Assembly (NCBI GenBank): GCA_035524895.1
Contig: DATLFI010000229.1
Span: forward strand, 1 to 15,065
Reading direction: 5' to 3'
DNA: 15,065 nt
Source of the DNA: DATLFI01 sp035524895
Lineage (GTDB): Bacteria; Acidobacteriota; Thermoanaerobaculia; Multivoradales; Multivoraceae
This document shows positions 6,045-15,065 of this stretch, in pieces. Below the pieces are notes generated by a model. That model did not search any database, was not told where the DNA came from, and saw only the letters and a list, made by a program, of their open reading frames with translations. Position numbers and translations under genes: made by a program. Position 1 is the first letter of the stretch, and every line of letters begins with the position of its first letter.

Positions 6045-7379
6045 ATGACCACCAGCCACCAGCCGCTGTTCCCCGACCTCGAGCGCGTGCCCTACCTCGG
6101 GCCTGATGCGAGCGACCCGCTCGCTTACCGCTGGTACGAACCCGGTCGCGTCGTGGCCGGCCGGTCGATGGCGGATCACCTGCGGCCGGCGGTGTGCTAC
6201 TGGCACACCCTCTGCTGGCCGGGCACCGACATGTTCGGCGACGGCACGTTCGAGCGTCCGTGGCTGAGACCAAGCGGCGATCCCATGACGCAGGCGCTCA
6301 TGCGGCTCGAGGCGGCGTTCGAGATCGTCACCAAGCTCGGCGTGCCGTTCTTCTGCTTCCACGACCGGGACCTCGCGCCCGAGGGCTCGAACGGGCGCGA
6401 GACCGCCGCCCACCTCGCGGCGATGGTCGACGCCGCCGCGGCCAAGATGGACGCCACCGGCGTGCGCCTGTTGTGGGGCACCGCCAACCTGTTCTCTCAT
6501 TCCCGCTACGCGTCAGGCGCCGCCACCAATCCCGACCCCGAGGTGTTCGCGTTCGCCGCCGCGCAGGTGAAGCAGGCGCTCGAGGCCACCCATCGGCTGG
6601 GGGGAGAGAACTACGTGCTGTGGGGCGGTCGCGAGGGTTACGACACGCTGCTCCACACCGACCTCCGCCGCGAGCTGGACCAGCTCGCGCGCTTCCTCCA
6701 CCTGGTGGTGGAGCACAAGCACAAGATCGGCTTCGCCGGGACGCTGCTGGTCGAGCCGAAGCCGCACGAGCCCACGAAGCATCAGTACGACCACGACTGC
6801 GCCGCGGTCCACGCCTTCCTCGAGCGCCATCGGCTGGTCGGTGAGGTCAAGCTCAACATCGAGGTCAACCACGCCACCCTGGCGGGCCATAGCTTCCACC
6901 ACGAGGTGGCCTACGCGCTCGCCCACGACCTCTTCGGCAGCGTCGACGCCAACCGCGGCGATCCACAGAACGGCTGGGACACCGACCAGTTCCCGAACGA
7001 CGCCGCGGAGTGGACGCTCGCGCTCTACGAGATCCTGCGCGCCGGCGGGCTCTCGACCGGCGGCTTCAACTTCGACGCCAAGCTCAGGCGCCAGAGCGTC
7101 GATCCGCACGACCTGCTCCACGCCCACATCGGCGGTCTCGACACCCTGGCCGAGGCGTTGCTACGCGCCGCGAGGCTGCTCGAAGAAGGAGAGCTGCAGC
7201 GCTTCGTCGCGGAGCGCTACGCGGGTTGGGATGGGGAGCTCGGTCGCGACATCGTCGCCGGCCGGCTCGGTCTCGAGGCGCTCGGCCGCATCGTCGCCGA
7301 GCGCGGCATCGCCCCTCGTCCTCGTTCCGGCCGCCAGGAGCTGCTCGAGAACCTGGTGCGCAACTGCCGCTCGGGATGA
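6045..7379 (+). CDS. xylA: Xylose isomerase, class II
   Basis: Isomerises D-xylose to D-xylulose in the cytoplasm; 444 aa, the size of class II enzymes such as E. coli XylA (440 aa). All active-site residues are present with a constant offset of five from E. coli numbering: His106 and Asp109 in CFHDRD, Glu237 and Lys239 in LLVEPKPHEPTKHQ, Glu273 and His276 in NIEVNHATLAGH, Asp301 in GSVDANRGD, Asp312 and Asp314 in NGWDTDQFPND, and Asp344 in GGFNFDAKLRRQS. The signature VLWGGREGYDTLLHTD is at 191-206. The longer N-terminal region (about 50 residues before the first barrel strand) is the class II feature. It lies 32 bases after xylB and is the last gene of the operon. With xylB it feeds xylose carbon to the pentose phosphate pathway. 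No xylR-type regulator or xylose transporter is in the window. The enzyme looks intact and functional. Confidence 0.98.
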   Translation: MTTSHQPLFPDLERVPYLGPDASDPLAYRWYEPGRVVAGRSMADHLRPAVCYWHTLCWPGTDMFGDGTFERPWLRPSGDPMTQALMRLEAAFEIVTKLGVPFFCFHDRDLAPEGSNGRETAAHLAAMVDAAAAKMDATGVRLLWGTANLFSHSRYASGAATNPDPEVFAFAAAQVKQALEATHRLGGENYVLWGGREGYDTLLHTDLRRELDQLARFLHLVVEHKHKIGFAGTLLVEPKPHEPTKHQYDHDCAAVHAFLERHRLVGEVKLNIEVNHATLAGHSFHHEVAYALAHDLFGSVDANRGDPQNGWDTDQFPNDAAEWTLALYEILRAGGLSTGGFNFDAKLRRQSVDPHDLLHAHIGGLDTLAEALLRAARLLEEGELQRFVAERYAGWDGELGRDIVAGRLGLEALGRIVAERGIAPRPRSGRQELLENLVRNCRSG

Positions 7380-7498
7380 ACGTCGAACGTGGATCGAGGG
7401 ACTCAGTGTCCACCATCCGGTGCTCCTCCGCGGCGCGCTCCGGAAGATCTAGAGTGCCCAGGCGTGCGATAGTTGGAGGGTCGGCAATATCAGTCGAC

Positions 7499-7510
7499 AC
7501 GCTCGAGCGT
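7499..7510. repeat. 12-base palindrome ahead of the beta-helix gene
   Basis: ACGCTCGAGCGT is a perfect palindrome ending 6 bases before the proposed start at 7517, where a ribosome binding site would be expected and none is visible. It could be an operator or a small hairpin affecting translation, or chance in GC-rich DNA. Confidence 0.35.
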
Positions 7511-7516
7511 CGCCGC

Positions 7517-8962
7517 ATGCATGGCTCGTCGATCTCTCGTCCCGTCGCCCTCGGTGGATCCGCCCGCGGCTGCACTCTGCTCGGAGCGACCCTGGTCGGG
7601 TGGATGGCGGCGATAGGTCCGGCGGAGGCGCAGACGCTCTTCCGCGAGGACTTCGAGCACGCCGACACCGGCGACTGGTCGGCTACCGCGCCGCCACGTT
7701 GCGACGTGATCGTGCCGTTCGACCGCGGGATCGAGCCGTCGCAAGAGCTCTACGTGGGTCCCGGTGGCAGCAACACGACCGGCGACGGCTCTGCTGGCAA
7801 CCCCTTCTCGACACTCGCTCATGCCGCCGGACTCGCTACGCCGGGTACGGCGATCCGTATCCTGCCGGGCACCTACTCCGGGGGCACCTTCCTCTACGAC
7901 CTCCACGGCAGCGCGGCCGCTCCGATCTGGGTCGGCGGCGTGGCCGGGCAGGCGCGACCGGTTATTGCGGGCGGTGGGGAGGGGCTGCACCTGGTGCGTG
8001 CGCGATGGGTCGTGTTGCACGACCTCGAGGTGCAGGGGCAGTCCTTCAACGGGATCAACGCGGACGACGGCGGCGACTACGGCAACCCGCTCGCCAGCCA
8101 CCACGTCGCCTTCCGGCGGCTCGCCATCCACGACGTCGGCGGCACCGGCAACCAGGACTGCCTCAAGCTCTCCGGCATCTACGACTTCTGGGTGCTCGAC
8201 AGCACGTTCGAGGCGTGCGGCGGCGGGATCTCCGGCAGTGGCGTCGACTGCGTGGGCTGTCACCGCGGTCTGGTCGCGCGCAATCGCTTCCAGTCGACTT
8301 CCGGAAATGCCGTGCAGGTCAAGGGCGGCAGCTCGGACATCGAGCTGCGCTGGAATCACCTCGTGTCGCCCGGCCAGCGTGGCTTCAATATGGGCGGCAG
8401 CACCGGCTTCGAGTTCTTCCGCCCACCCCTCTCCACCACCGAGCCCAACGCTGAGGCGCGTCGCATCCTTGCCCTCGGCAACCTCATCGAGGGCGGCGTC
8501 GCCGCCTTCGCTTTCGTCGGCTGCGTCGACTGCGTCGCGGCGCACAACACCATCGTCGAGCCCGACAACTGGCTGTTCCGCATCCTCCAGGAGACGCTCA
8601 CCTCGGGGAGCTTCGAGTTCGAGCCGTCGCGCAACGGGCTGGTACGCAACAACCTCTTCTACTTCGTTCGGGGTGACATCTCGACCCACCTCAACATCGG
8701 CCCCAACACCGACCCCGCGAGCTTCCAATTCCGCAACAACCTGTGGTTCGCCGCCGATGACCCGGGCCAGTCGCAGCCCAGCCTGCCCTCGGTCGAGATC
8801 GGCGGCGTCTACGGCCAGGATCCTCTGCTCGAGCCTGACGGCTCGATCCCCGGCGCGAGCCCCGCCGCCGGCGCCGGCCACGCTCAGCCGTGGCTCGGCG
8901 GCGACCGCGCTGGCTCGTGCTATTTGTCGCCGCCGAGCATCGGGGCGTACGAGGTGCGATGA
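7517..8962 (+). CDS. Secreted right-handed parallel beta-helix protein
   Basis: Protein of 481 aa with a signal peptide at residues 1-38 (hydrophobic LLGATLVGWMAAIGPAEA, likely cleavage near AEA-Q). A short motif FREDFEHADTGDWSATAP (42-59) resembles the F-E-x-G-D-T-x-x-W segment at the start of many exported proteins in this kind of genome. Residues 78-120 (LYVGPGGSNTTGDGSAGNPFSTLAHAA, then IRILPGTY) are the usual entry to a pectate-lyase-like beta-helix. Coils run from about 135 to 430, with repeated short strands and Asn/Gly turns (HDLEVQGQSFNGI, ARNRFQSTSGNAV, AHNTIVEPDN, VRNNLFYF, FRNNLWFA). SIGAYEV at 474-480 is a typical end. Function may be carbohydrate binding or lysis; no catalytic residues can be named. 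Paired cysteines recur at C245/C248 and C336/C339. The frame is open up to an ATG at 7376 overlapping the xylA stop, but that would place about 47 residues before the signal peptide. The link to the xylose operon by position (137-base gap) is unproven. Confidence 0.87.
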   Translation: MHGSSISRPVALGGSARGCTLLGATLVGWMAAIGPAEAQTLFREDFEHADTGDWSATAPPRCDVIVPFDRGIEPSQELYVGPGGSNTTGDGSAGNPFSTLAHAAGLATPGTAIRILPGTYSGGTFLYDLHGSAAAPIWVGGVAGQARPVIAGGGEGLHLVRARWVVLHDLEVQGQSFNGINADDGGDYGNPLASHHVAFRRLAIHDVGGTGNQDCLKLSGIYDFWVLDSTFEACGGGISGSGVDCVGCHRGLVARNRFQSTSGNAVQVKGGSSDIELRWNHLVSPGQRGFNMGGSTGFEFFRPPLSTTEPNAEARRILALGNLIEGGVAAFAFVGCVDCVAAHNTIVEPDNWLFRILQETLTSGSFEFEPSRNGLVRNNLFYFVRGDISTHLNIGPNTDPASFQFRNNLWFAADDPGQSQPSLPSVEIGGVYGQDPLLEPDGSIPGASPAAGAGHAQPWLGGDRAGSCYLSPPSIGAYEVR

Positions 8963-9154
8963 GGCTGTCGGGTCGGTGCATCGTGCCGGCTGGCGCGCAC
9001 GCGCACCTCGGCGACGGAGCAACCCCACCCCGAAGTGGTCGACGAACCCCTCGACGCGGGGCGGCCGGGCTACGCTATCGCTCACCAGCGCTACCGGCTC
9101 GATCCGCGGAAAACTTCGTGTCTCGATGATGGGGCTGTCCGAACGCACGAAAGC

Positions 9155-9160
9155 AGAGGT
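9155..9160 (+). promoter_or_regulatory. Ribosome binding site of the VWA protein
   Basis: AGAGGT lies 6 bases before ATG 9167 and immediately precedes the signal-peptide start. It rejects an in-frame GTG at 9035. Confidence 0.65.
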
Positions 9161-9166
9161 GAATCG

Positions 9167-11122
9167 ATGACGTCTCTCCCGCTCGCGTGGCTCCCTGGCT
9201 TTCCTACTTTCTTGGTGTGGGCCGTTGTTTCGCTGGCTGCGCCCGCCGCCCCAGCGCAGCAGGCCACGATCTCGGCACCGTCCGAAGTGGCGGTGGGTGC
9301 GGAGTTCGTGGTTTCGTGGACCGGTCCCGGCGGAGAGCGGGACTTCGTCAGTCTCGACCCTGCCGGTGCTCCCGAGCGGCAGTACGGGCCCTACGAGTAC
9401 GTCCGCAAGGGGAGCCGCCTTACCTTTCGAGCTCCGGGCAAGCCGGGCCAGTACGAGGTGCGCTACCACAGTGAAGCGAGCGGGTACCCGGTGCTGGCGT
9501 CCGCCCCGGTGCGGGTGGTGGCGATCGAGGCGGCGCTCGAGGTGCCGGGCACCGTTTCGGTCGGGGCGCCGGTGGCCATCACCTGGACCGGTCCCGACAA
9601 CCCGCGTGACTTCATCAGCATCGACGCCGAGGGGGCGCGCGAGCAGGAGTACGGAGGCTACGCCTACACCTCGAAGGGCAGTCCGCTCACGGTCGCTGCG
9701 CCGGCGGCTCCGGGGCGCTACCTTGTTCGCTACCACCTCGGGGTCAGCGGCTATCCGGTCATCGGCACGGCTTCCCTAACCGTCACCGAGGTCGCTGCGA
9801 CCCTCGAGGTGCCGGCGCGTGCCGCTGCCGGCAGCACGATCGCCGTCACCTGGACCGGTCCCGACAACGCCGGAGACTTCATCAGCATCGACCAGGTCGG
9901 CCTTCCCGAGAGCCGGTACGGCAGCTACGCGTACACGACGAAGGGCAGCCCGCTGGAGCTTCCAGTTCCTGACCAGCCGGGCAGCTACGAGGTGCGTTAT
10001 CACCTCGGCGCCAGCGGTTACCGCGTGATCGGCTCGTCGCCGCTGTCGGTCGGCGACGTCACGGCCTCCGTGGACCCGGTCGAGCCGGTGGTGGTGGGGG
10101 AGCCCTTCGAGGTGTCCTGGACCGGCCCGGACAACGAGCGGGACTTCGTGACCATCGTTCCGGCCGGAGCCCCCGAGCGGTCCTACGAGTCCTACGCCTA
10201 CACCCGGCGCGGCAACCCGCTGCGCGTCGCGGCGCCCAAGTCGCCGGGCTCCTACGAAGTGCGCTACCTCACCGGACAGGACTACCGCACGCTCGCCAGC
10301 GTCGCGGTGGACGTCCGCCCCGGATCAGCTCGGGGGAGCTTGAGGGTGATCGGAGCAGGCTCGGGCACCGACGCCGGGGCGAGTGCCTCCGGCGCCGGGG
10401 CTGTCGAGGTCATCCTCGATGCCTCGGGAAGCATGCTGCAGCGTCTCGGCGACAAGCGCCGCATCGAGCTGGCTCGGGACGCGCTGCTCGATCTCACCGG
10501 GTCCGCACTGCCGGCGGGGACACCCTTCGCACTGCGGGTCTTTGGCCATCGCGAGGCAGGCTCCTGCCGCACCGACCTGGAGTTGCCGCTCGGTCCCCTC
10601 GACCCTGGCGGAGCGGCCGCCAAGATCCGCTCGGTGGAGGCGATGAACCTCGCCAAGACCCCCATCGCCGCCTCTCTGCGCGCGGTGCGGCAGGACTTGG
10701 CCGCTGCCTCGGGCCCGCGGCTGGTGGTGCTGGTCACCGACGGTGAGGAGACCTGCGACGGCGACCCGGCGGCCGCGATCGAGGAGCTCCGGGCGGCGGG
10801 CATCGAGGTCAGGGTCGACATCGTCGGCTTCGCCATCGACGAGCTCATGCTCAAGGAGGAGTTCGAGCGTTGGGCACGGCTCGGCGGCGGGCGGTACTTC
10901 GACGCTGCGGACGGCGACGCGCTACGCCAGGCCGTGCGCGGCTCGCTCCAGGAGAGCTACCAGGTGCTGTCGGGCACCGAGGTGGTCGCGACCGGGACGG
11001 TGGGTGGCGATGCGGTCGAGGTCGCTCCCGGTCGGTATCAGGTGCTGATGTCTTCCGGACGCGACCTCGGCACGGTCACCGTGACCGCGGGCGAGACGAC
11101 GCAGCTTCGAACGGGAGGCTGA
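9167..11122 (+). CDS. Secreted protein with four Ig-like repeats and a C-terminal VWA domain
   Basis: Protein of 651 aa. Residues 1-30 are a signal peptide (hydrophobic FLVWAVVSLAAPAAPA). Four tandem beta-sandwich-like repeats of about 85 residues follow at 33-117, 122-206, 211-295 and 300-383. Each has the pattern VxWTGPxNxxDFxxIxxxGxPExxYxxYxYTxxGxPLxxxAPxxPGxYEVRYxxGxxGYxVxxS. After a Gly/Ser/Ala linker (about 390-411) comes a VWA domain (412-600) with an intact MIDAS metal site: DASGS (418-422), Thr498 in AKTPIAASL, and Asp525 in VLVTDGEETCDGD. A short beta-rich tail (600-651) may be one more small domain. VWA proteins of this type bind protein ligands through a metal ion; repeats with the W-T-G-P and Y-E-x-R-Y pattern accompany VWA domains in other bacteria. 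It probably works outside the cytoplasm in adhesion or complex assembly; the partner is unknown. No C-terminal anchor or sorting signal is seen. The 204-base gap before it shows no clear promoter or terminator. Confidence 0.93.
   Translation: MTSLPLAWLPGFPTFLVWAVVSLAAPAAPAQQATISAPSEVAVGAEFVVSWTGPGGERDFVSLDPAGAPERQYGPYEYVRKGSRLTFRAPGKPGQYEVRYHSEASGYPVLASAPVRVVAIEAALEVPGTVSVGAPVAITWTGPDNPRDFISIDAEGAREQEYGGYAYTSKGSPLTVAAPAAPGRYLVRYHLGVSGYPVIGTASLTVTEVAATLEVPARAAAGSTIAVTWTGPDNAGDFISIDQVGLPESRYGSYAYTTKGSPLELPVPDQPGSYEVRYHLGASGYRVIGSSPLSVGDVTASVDPVEPVVVGEPFEVSWTGPDNERDFVTIVPAGAPERSYESYAYTRRGNPLRVAAPKSPGSYEVRYLTGQDYRTLASVAVDVRPGSARGSLRVIGAGSGTDAGASASGAGAVEVILDASGSMLQRLGDKRRIELARDALLDLTGSALPAGTPFALRVFGHREAGSCRTDLELPLGPLDPGGAAAKIRSVEAMNLAKTPIAASLRAVRQDLAAASGPRLVVLVTDGEETCDGDPAAAIEELRAAGIEVRVDIVGFAIDELMLKEEFERWARLGGGRYFDAADGDALRQAVRGSLQESYQVLSGTEVVATGTVGGDAVEVAPGRYQVLMSSGRDLGTVTVTAGETTQLRTGG
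9263..10315 (+). repeat. Four tandem coding repeats (about 255-270 bp each) in the VWA protein
   Basis: Repeat units lie at 9263-9517, 9530-9784, 9797-10051 and 10064-10315. Units 2 and 3 are closest. They share a 23-base identical stretch (9579-9601 and 9846-9868) and an 18-base identical stretch encoding DFISID (9608-9625 and 9875-9892), which implies recent duplication or gene conversion. Units 1 and 4 have diverged more. Confidence 0.9.
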
Positions 11123-11140
11123 CGAAGCAGGCGGAATCCG

Positions 11141-11192
11141 CGGGCCTAGCCGGCGAGCCGAGCCGGCGGGCCTAGCCGGCGAGCCGAGCCGG
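11141..11192. repeat. Perfect 26-bp tandem duplication with nested hairpins
   Basis: A 26-base unit starting CGGGCCTAGCCGGCGAGC is repeated exactly at 11141-11166 and 11167-11192. Each copy contains GCCGGC-GAGCCGA-GCCGGC (11149-11167 and 11175-11193), able to form a 6-bp stem with a 7-base loop. It lies 19 bases after the VWA stop and 66 bases before the ppdK start, where a transcription end would be expected. There is no following T-run, so a classic intrinsic terminator is not supported. It may be a REP-like intergenic element. Confidence 0.75.
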
Positions 11193-11258
11193 CGAGACAG
11201 AGCAAGAACCGCGCTGTTGGGTGGGCGCATACGGATTCGACTGTGGGACAATCGAAGC

Positions 11259-14015
<2,757 letters not shown>

Positions 14016-14031
14016 GCGCGGCAGATACCGT

Positions 14032-14730
14032 ATGGGCTTCTTCCTCGAGGCTTTCCTGGGCAGCGAATCCGCCCTGCGAGCGTGGCAGCGGCGGCTCCCG
14101 GCGGCGGTCGTCTGTCCGCTGAACGGCGAGCTCGCGCTGGTGCCGGTGACCGGGGCGCTCTACCGCGAGCTCCGCGCCGTGCTCGGCGAGAAGGAGGCCG
14201 CGCGCCTCGACGCGGCGCAGCCCCCGACGTGGCCGTCGCCGAGCTTCGTGGCAGCGGTCCGTCACTGGGGAGCCGAGGCATCGCGCGCCGCGCCCGTCGC
14301 GCACCTGAGCACCGGCGAGTTCGGAAACTACGGTCACGAGGAGGTCACCCTCTGGGTCGGAGGGCGCGAGGTCCGCTCTCGCGCCGACCTCGCCACGGCG
14401 CTGCGGTTCTTGCGGTCCGAGGCCGGGCTCTCGTTCGATGAGGCGGCCGTGAACGTCGAGAAGCACCGAGGCGAGGAGGCGGCCGACAAGTGGGTGGCCG
14501 AGGCTCTGCGCCAGGATTCCTCTCGGGGCTCCGGACCTGTCGGTAGTGGAGGAGACGTGAGTGGCTCTCGGGACGGCGCTGGCGCCGAAACCGAAGAGGC
14601 AGGCCGTTCGCGACGCCCGTTGGGCGGCGTGCTCTTCTCCGCCCGGCGCGGAGGCAGTCCGAGCGGCTGCGTCCTCACCTCGTGTCTCGCCGGGCTAGCG
14701 GCCGCGCTGGCGATCTGGAGCACGCTCTAG
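14032..14730 (+). CDS. Unrecognised protein with a C-terminal membrane segment, downstream of ppdK
   Basis: Protein of 232 aa that I do not recognise. It starts 16 bases after the ppdK stop and is probably co-transcribed. Residues 1-160 look globular: an N-terminal helix (FFLEAFLGSESALRAWQRRL), a strand-rich part (AVVCPLNGELALVPVTGALYREL), a Pro/Trp-rich segment (QPPTWPSP, 63-70), a strand pair (EEVTLWVGGREVRS, 103-116) and a helix-turn-helix-like helical stretch (ADLATALRFLRSEAGLSFDEAAVNVEKHRGEEAADKWVAEAL, 118-159). Residues 160-210 form a Gly/Ser/Arg-rich flexible linker. Residues 212-231 (CVLTSCLAGLAAALAIWSTL) are a single predicted membrane helix at the very C-terminus, with positive residues before it and no N-terminal signal: a tail-anchored arrangement with the globular part in the cytoplasm. 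Codon use and composition match its neighbours. Function unknown; the ppdK link is positional only. Confidence 0.75.
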   Translation: MGFFLEAFLGSESALRAWQRRLPAAVVCPLNGELALVPVTGALYRELRAVLGEKEAARLDAAQPPTWPSPSFVAAVRHWGAEASRAAPVAHLSTGEFGNYGHEEVTLWVGGREVRSRADLATALRFLRSEAGLSFDEAAVNVEKHRGEEAADKWVAEALRQDSSRGSGPVGSGGDVSGSRDGAGAETEEAGRSRRPLGGVLFSARRGGSPSGCVLTSCLAGLAAALAIWSTL

Positions 14731-14809
14731 ATCGGTAGCGCGCACCTCGAGCGAGCGATGCCGCGACTCTCGTAGCATCCGCGTTCCCGGCCGAACCAGC
14801 ACACCTGCA

Positions 14810-14823
14810 CGCCCGCGCGGGCG
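14810..14823. repeat. Perfect 14-base GC palindrome between two genes
   Basis: CGCCCGCGCGGGCG equals its reverse complement and lies 80 bases after the end of the membrane-anchored protein and 37 bases before the next start. It may be part of a transcript-end hairpin, but no T-run follows, and at this base composition chance is possible. Confidence 0.35.
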
Positions 14824-14860
14824 CGTCGAGGGCTCGCGGGACTCCCCGGATTCCACGCAC

Positions 14861-15065
14861 ATGAACGAGCGAGACTCGCGAGTCGGCTCAGGTGAACGCG
14901 AGCCGGCGGGCGCGGCACGCAAAGACTCGGTCGGGGGGCTGGCCGGCACGCTCTGGCAGGCCGGCGTGGCAGCCCGGGAGCGCGACGCGGCGCGTCAGGA
15001 GGCCGCTCGGGCCTCCGCGCTCAACCACTTCATGGCGCAGATGCTCACCGCGTCGGATCCCGAAG
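14861..15065 (+). CDS. Partial ORF resembling the membrane-proximal linker of TPR-containing Ser/Thr kinases (kinase domain absent)
   Basis: The frame is open from ATG 14861 to the right edge (68 codons seen). After a charged start (MNERDSRVGSGEREPAG) comes LAGTLWQAGVAARERDAARQEAARASALNHFMAQMLTASDPE. In many bacterial protein kinases with C-terminal TPRs the segment just after the membrane helix has this look: a W-Q-A-x-V-A-x-x-E-R-D-x-A coil followed by A-x-x-x-x-x-F-L-x-x-L-F-x-x-x-D-P-E. Here no kinase domain or membrane helix precedes it. The 130 bases upstream encode no such domain, and the ppdK partner gene ends at 14730. It may be a stand-alone TPR protein or a truncated kinase. No strong ribosome site is visible, and the frame stays open upstream of this ATG, so the start is provisional. 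The family call rests on my memory of such linkers. Confidence 0.55.
   Translation, partial: MNERDSRVGSGEREPAGAARKDSVGGLAGTLWQAGVAARERDAARQEAARASALNHFMAQMLTASDPE

Noticed and set aside
4504..6273. 589-codon minus-strand open frame opposite xylB and the start of xylA
   Set aside because: Same reason: xylB carries every FGGY motif on the plus strand and the antisense product is low-complexity.
7010..7516. Long plus-strand extension of the beta-helix frame back into xylA, including ATG 7376 overlapping the xylA stop
   Set aside because: The extension is Arg-rich and would put 47 or more residues before a clear signal peptide starting at 7517.
9035..9166. GTG 9035 as the start of the VWA protein
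   Set aside because: ATG 9167 has a good ribosome site and begins a signal peptide; the added 44 residues are charged and would block export.
7490..9736. 748-codon minus-strand open frame opposite the two secreted-protein genes
   Set aside because: The plus strand encodes signal peptides, beta-helix coils and repeats. The antisense frame mirrors the repeats and has no signal or domain of its own.
11123..11258. Intrinsic terminator after the VWA gene
   Set aside because: Hairpins are present but no T-rich run follows on either strand, so only a tandem repeat is reported.

Overview
The window is very GC-rich (roughly two thirds G+C by eye) with dense, mostly plus-strand bacterial coding. Several traits together suggest an Acidobacteriota-like bacterium (perhaps Thermoanaerobaculia) or another GC-rich Gram-negative lineage with large secreted proteins. 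They are an outer-membrane polysaccharide export pair, a secreted beta-helix protein with a short N-terminal motif of the F-E-x-x-D-T-x-x-W type, a pyruvate phosphate dikinase, and a right-edge ORF resembling the linker/TPR part of Ser/Thr kinases. This taxonomic guess is inference only. I see no rRNA, tRNA, CRISPR array, transposase or phage gene.

Layout. (1) Positions 1-1693, minus strand: a short periplasmic Wza-type polysaccharide export protein followed, with an 8-base overlap, by a signal-peptide-bearing probable outer-membrane beta-barrel protein that runs off the left edge. (2) Positions 1694-2247: a divergent intergenic region holding two short palindromes, a 12-base direct repeat and a weak sigma-54-like site. 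(3) Positions 2248-7379, plus strand: a tight four-gene sugar operon with a Gfo/Idh/MocA oxidoreductase, a TIM-barrel sugar isomerase/epimerase, xylulokinase (xylB) and class II xylose isomerase (xylA). (4) Positions 7517-11122: two secreted proteins, a right-handed beta-helix protein and a protein with four tandem Ig-like repeats and a C-terminal von Willebrand factor A domain. (5) A 26-base tandem duplication with hairpins at 11141-11192. (6) Positions 11259-14730: pyruvate phosphate dikinase (ppdK) and, 16 bases downstream, an unrecognised protein with a C-terminal membrane anchor. (7) Position 14861 to the right edge: the start of an ORF resembling the post-membrane linker of TPR-containing kinases, without a kinase domain.

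How the genes work together. xylA and xylB convert D-xylose to D-xylulose 5-phosphate for the pentose phosphate pathway. The oxidoreductase and TIM-barrel protein probably prepare a modified or glycosidically linked sugar, perhaps by an oxidation/epimerisation route like that known for YcjS/YcjR-type enzymes, but the substrate cannot be read from sequence. No transporter or regulator lies in the operon. PpdK serves central carbon metabolism at the PEP/pyruvate node and is probably a separate unit.

Most of the window is ordinary metabolism. The points most worth checking are the lack of a canonical start codon for xylB (CTG at 4522 fits best), an apparent 18-codon insertion in xylB, near-identical repeats in the VWA protein, the kinase-less TPR-linker ORF, and the unknown membrane-anchored partner of ppdK.
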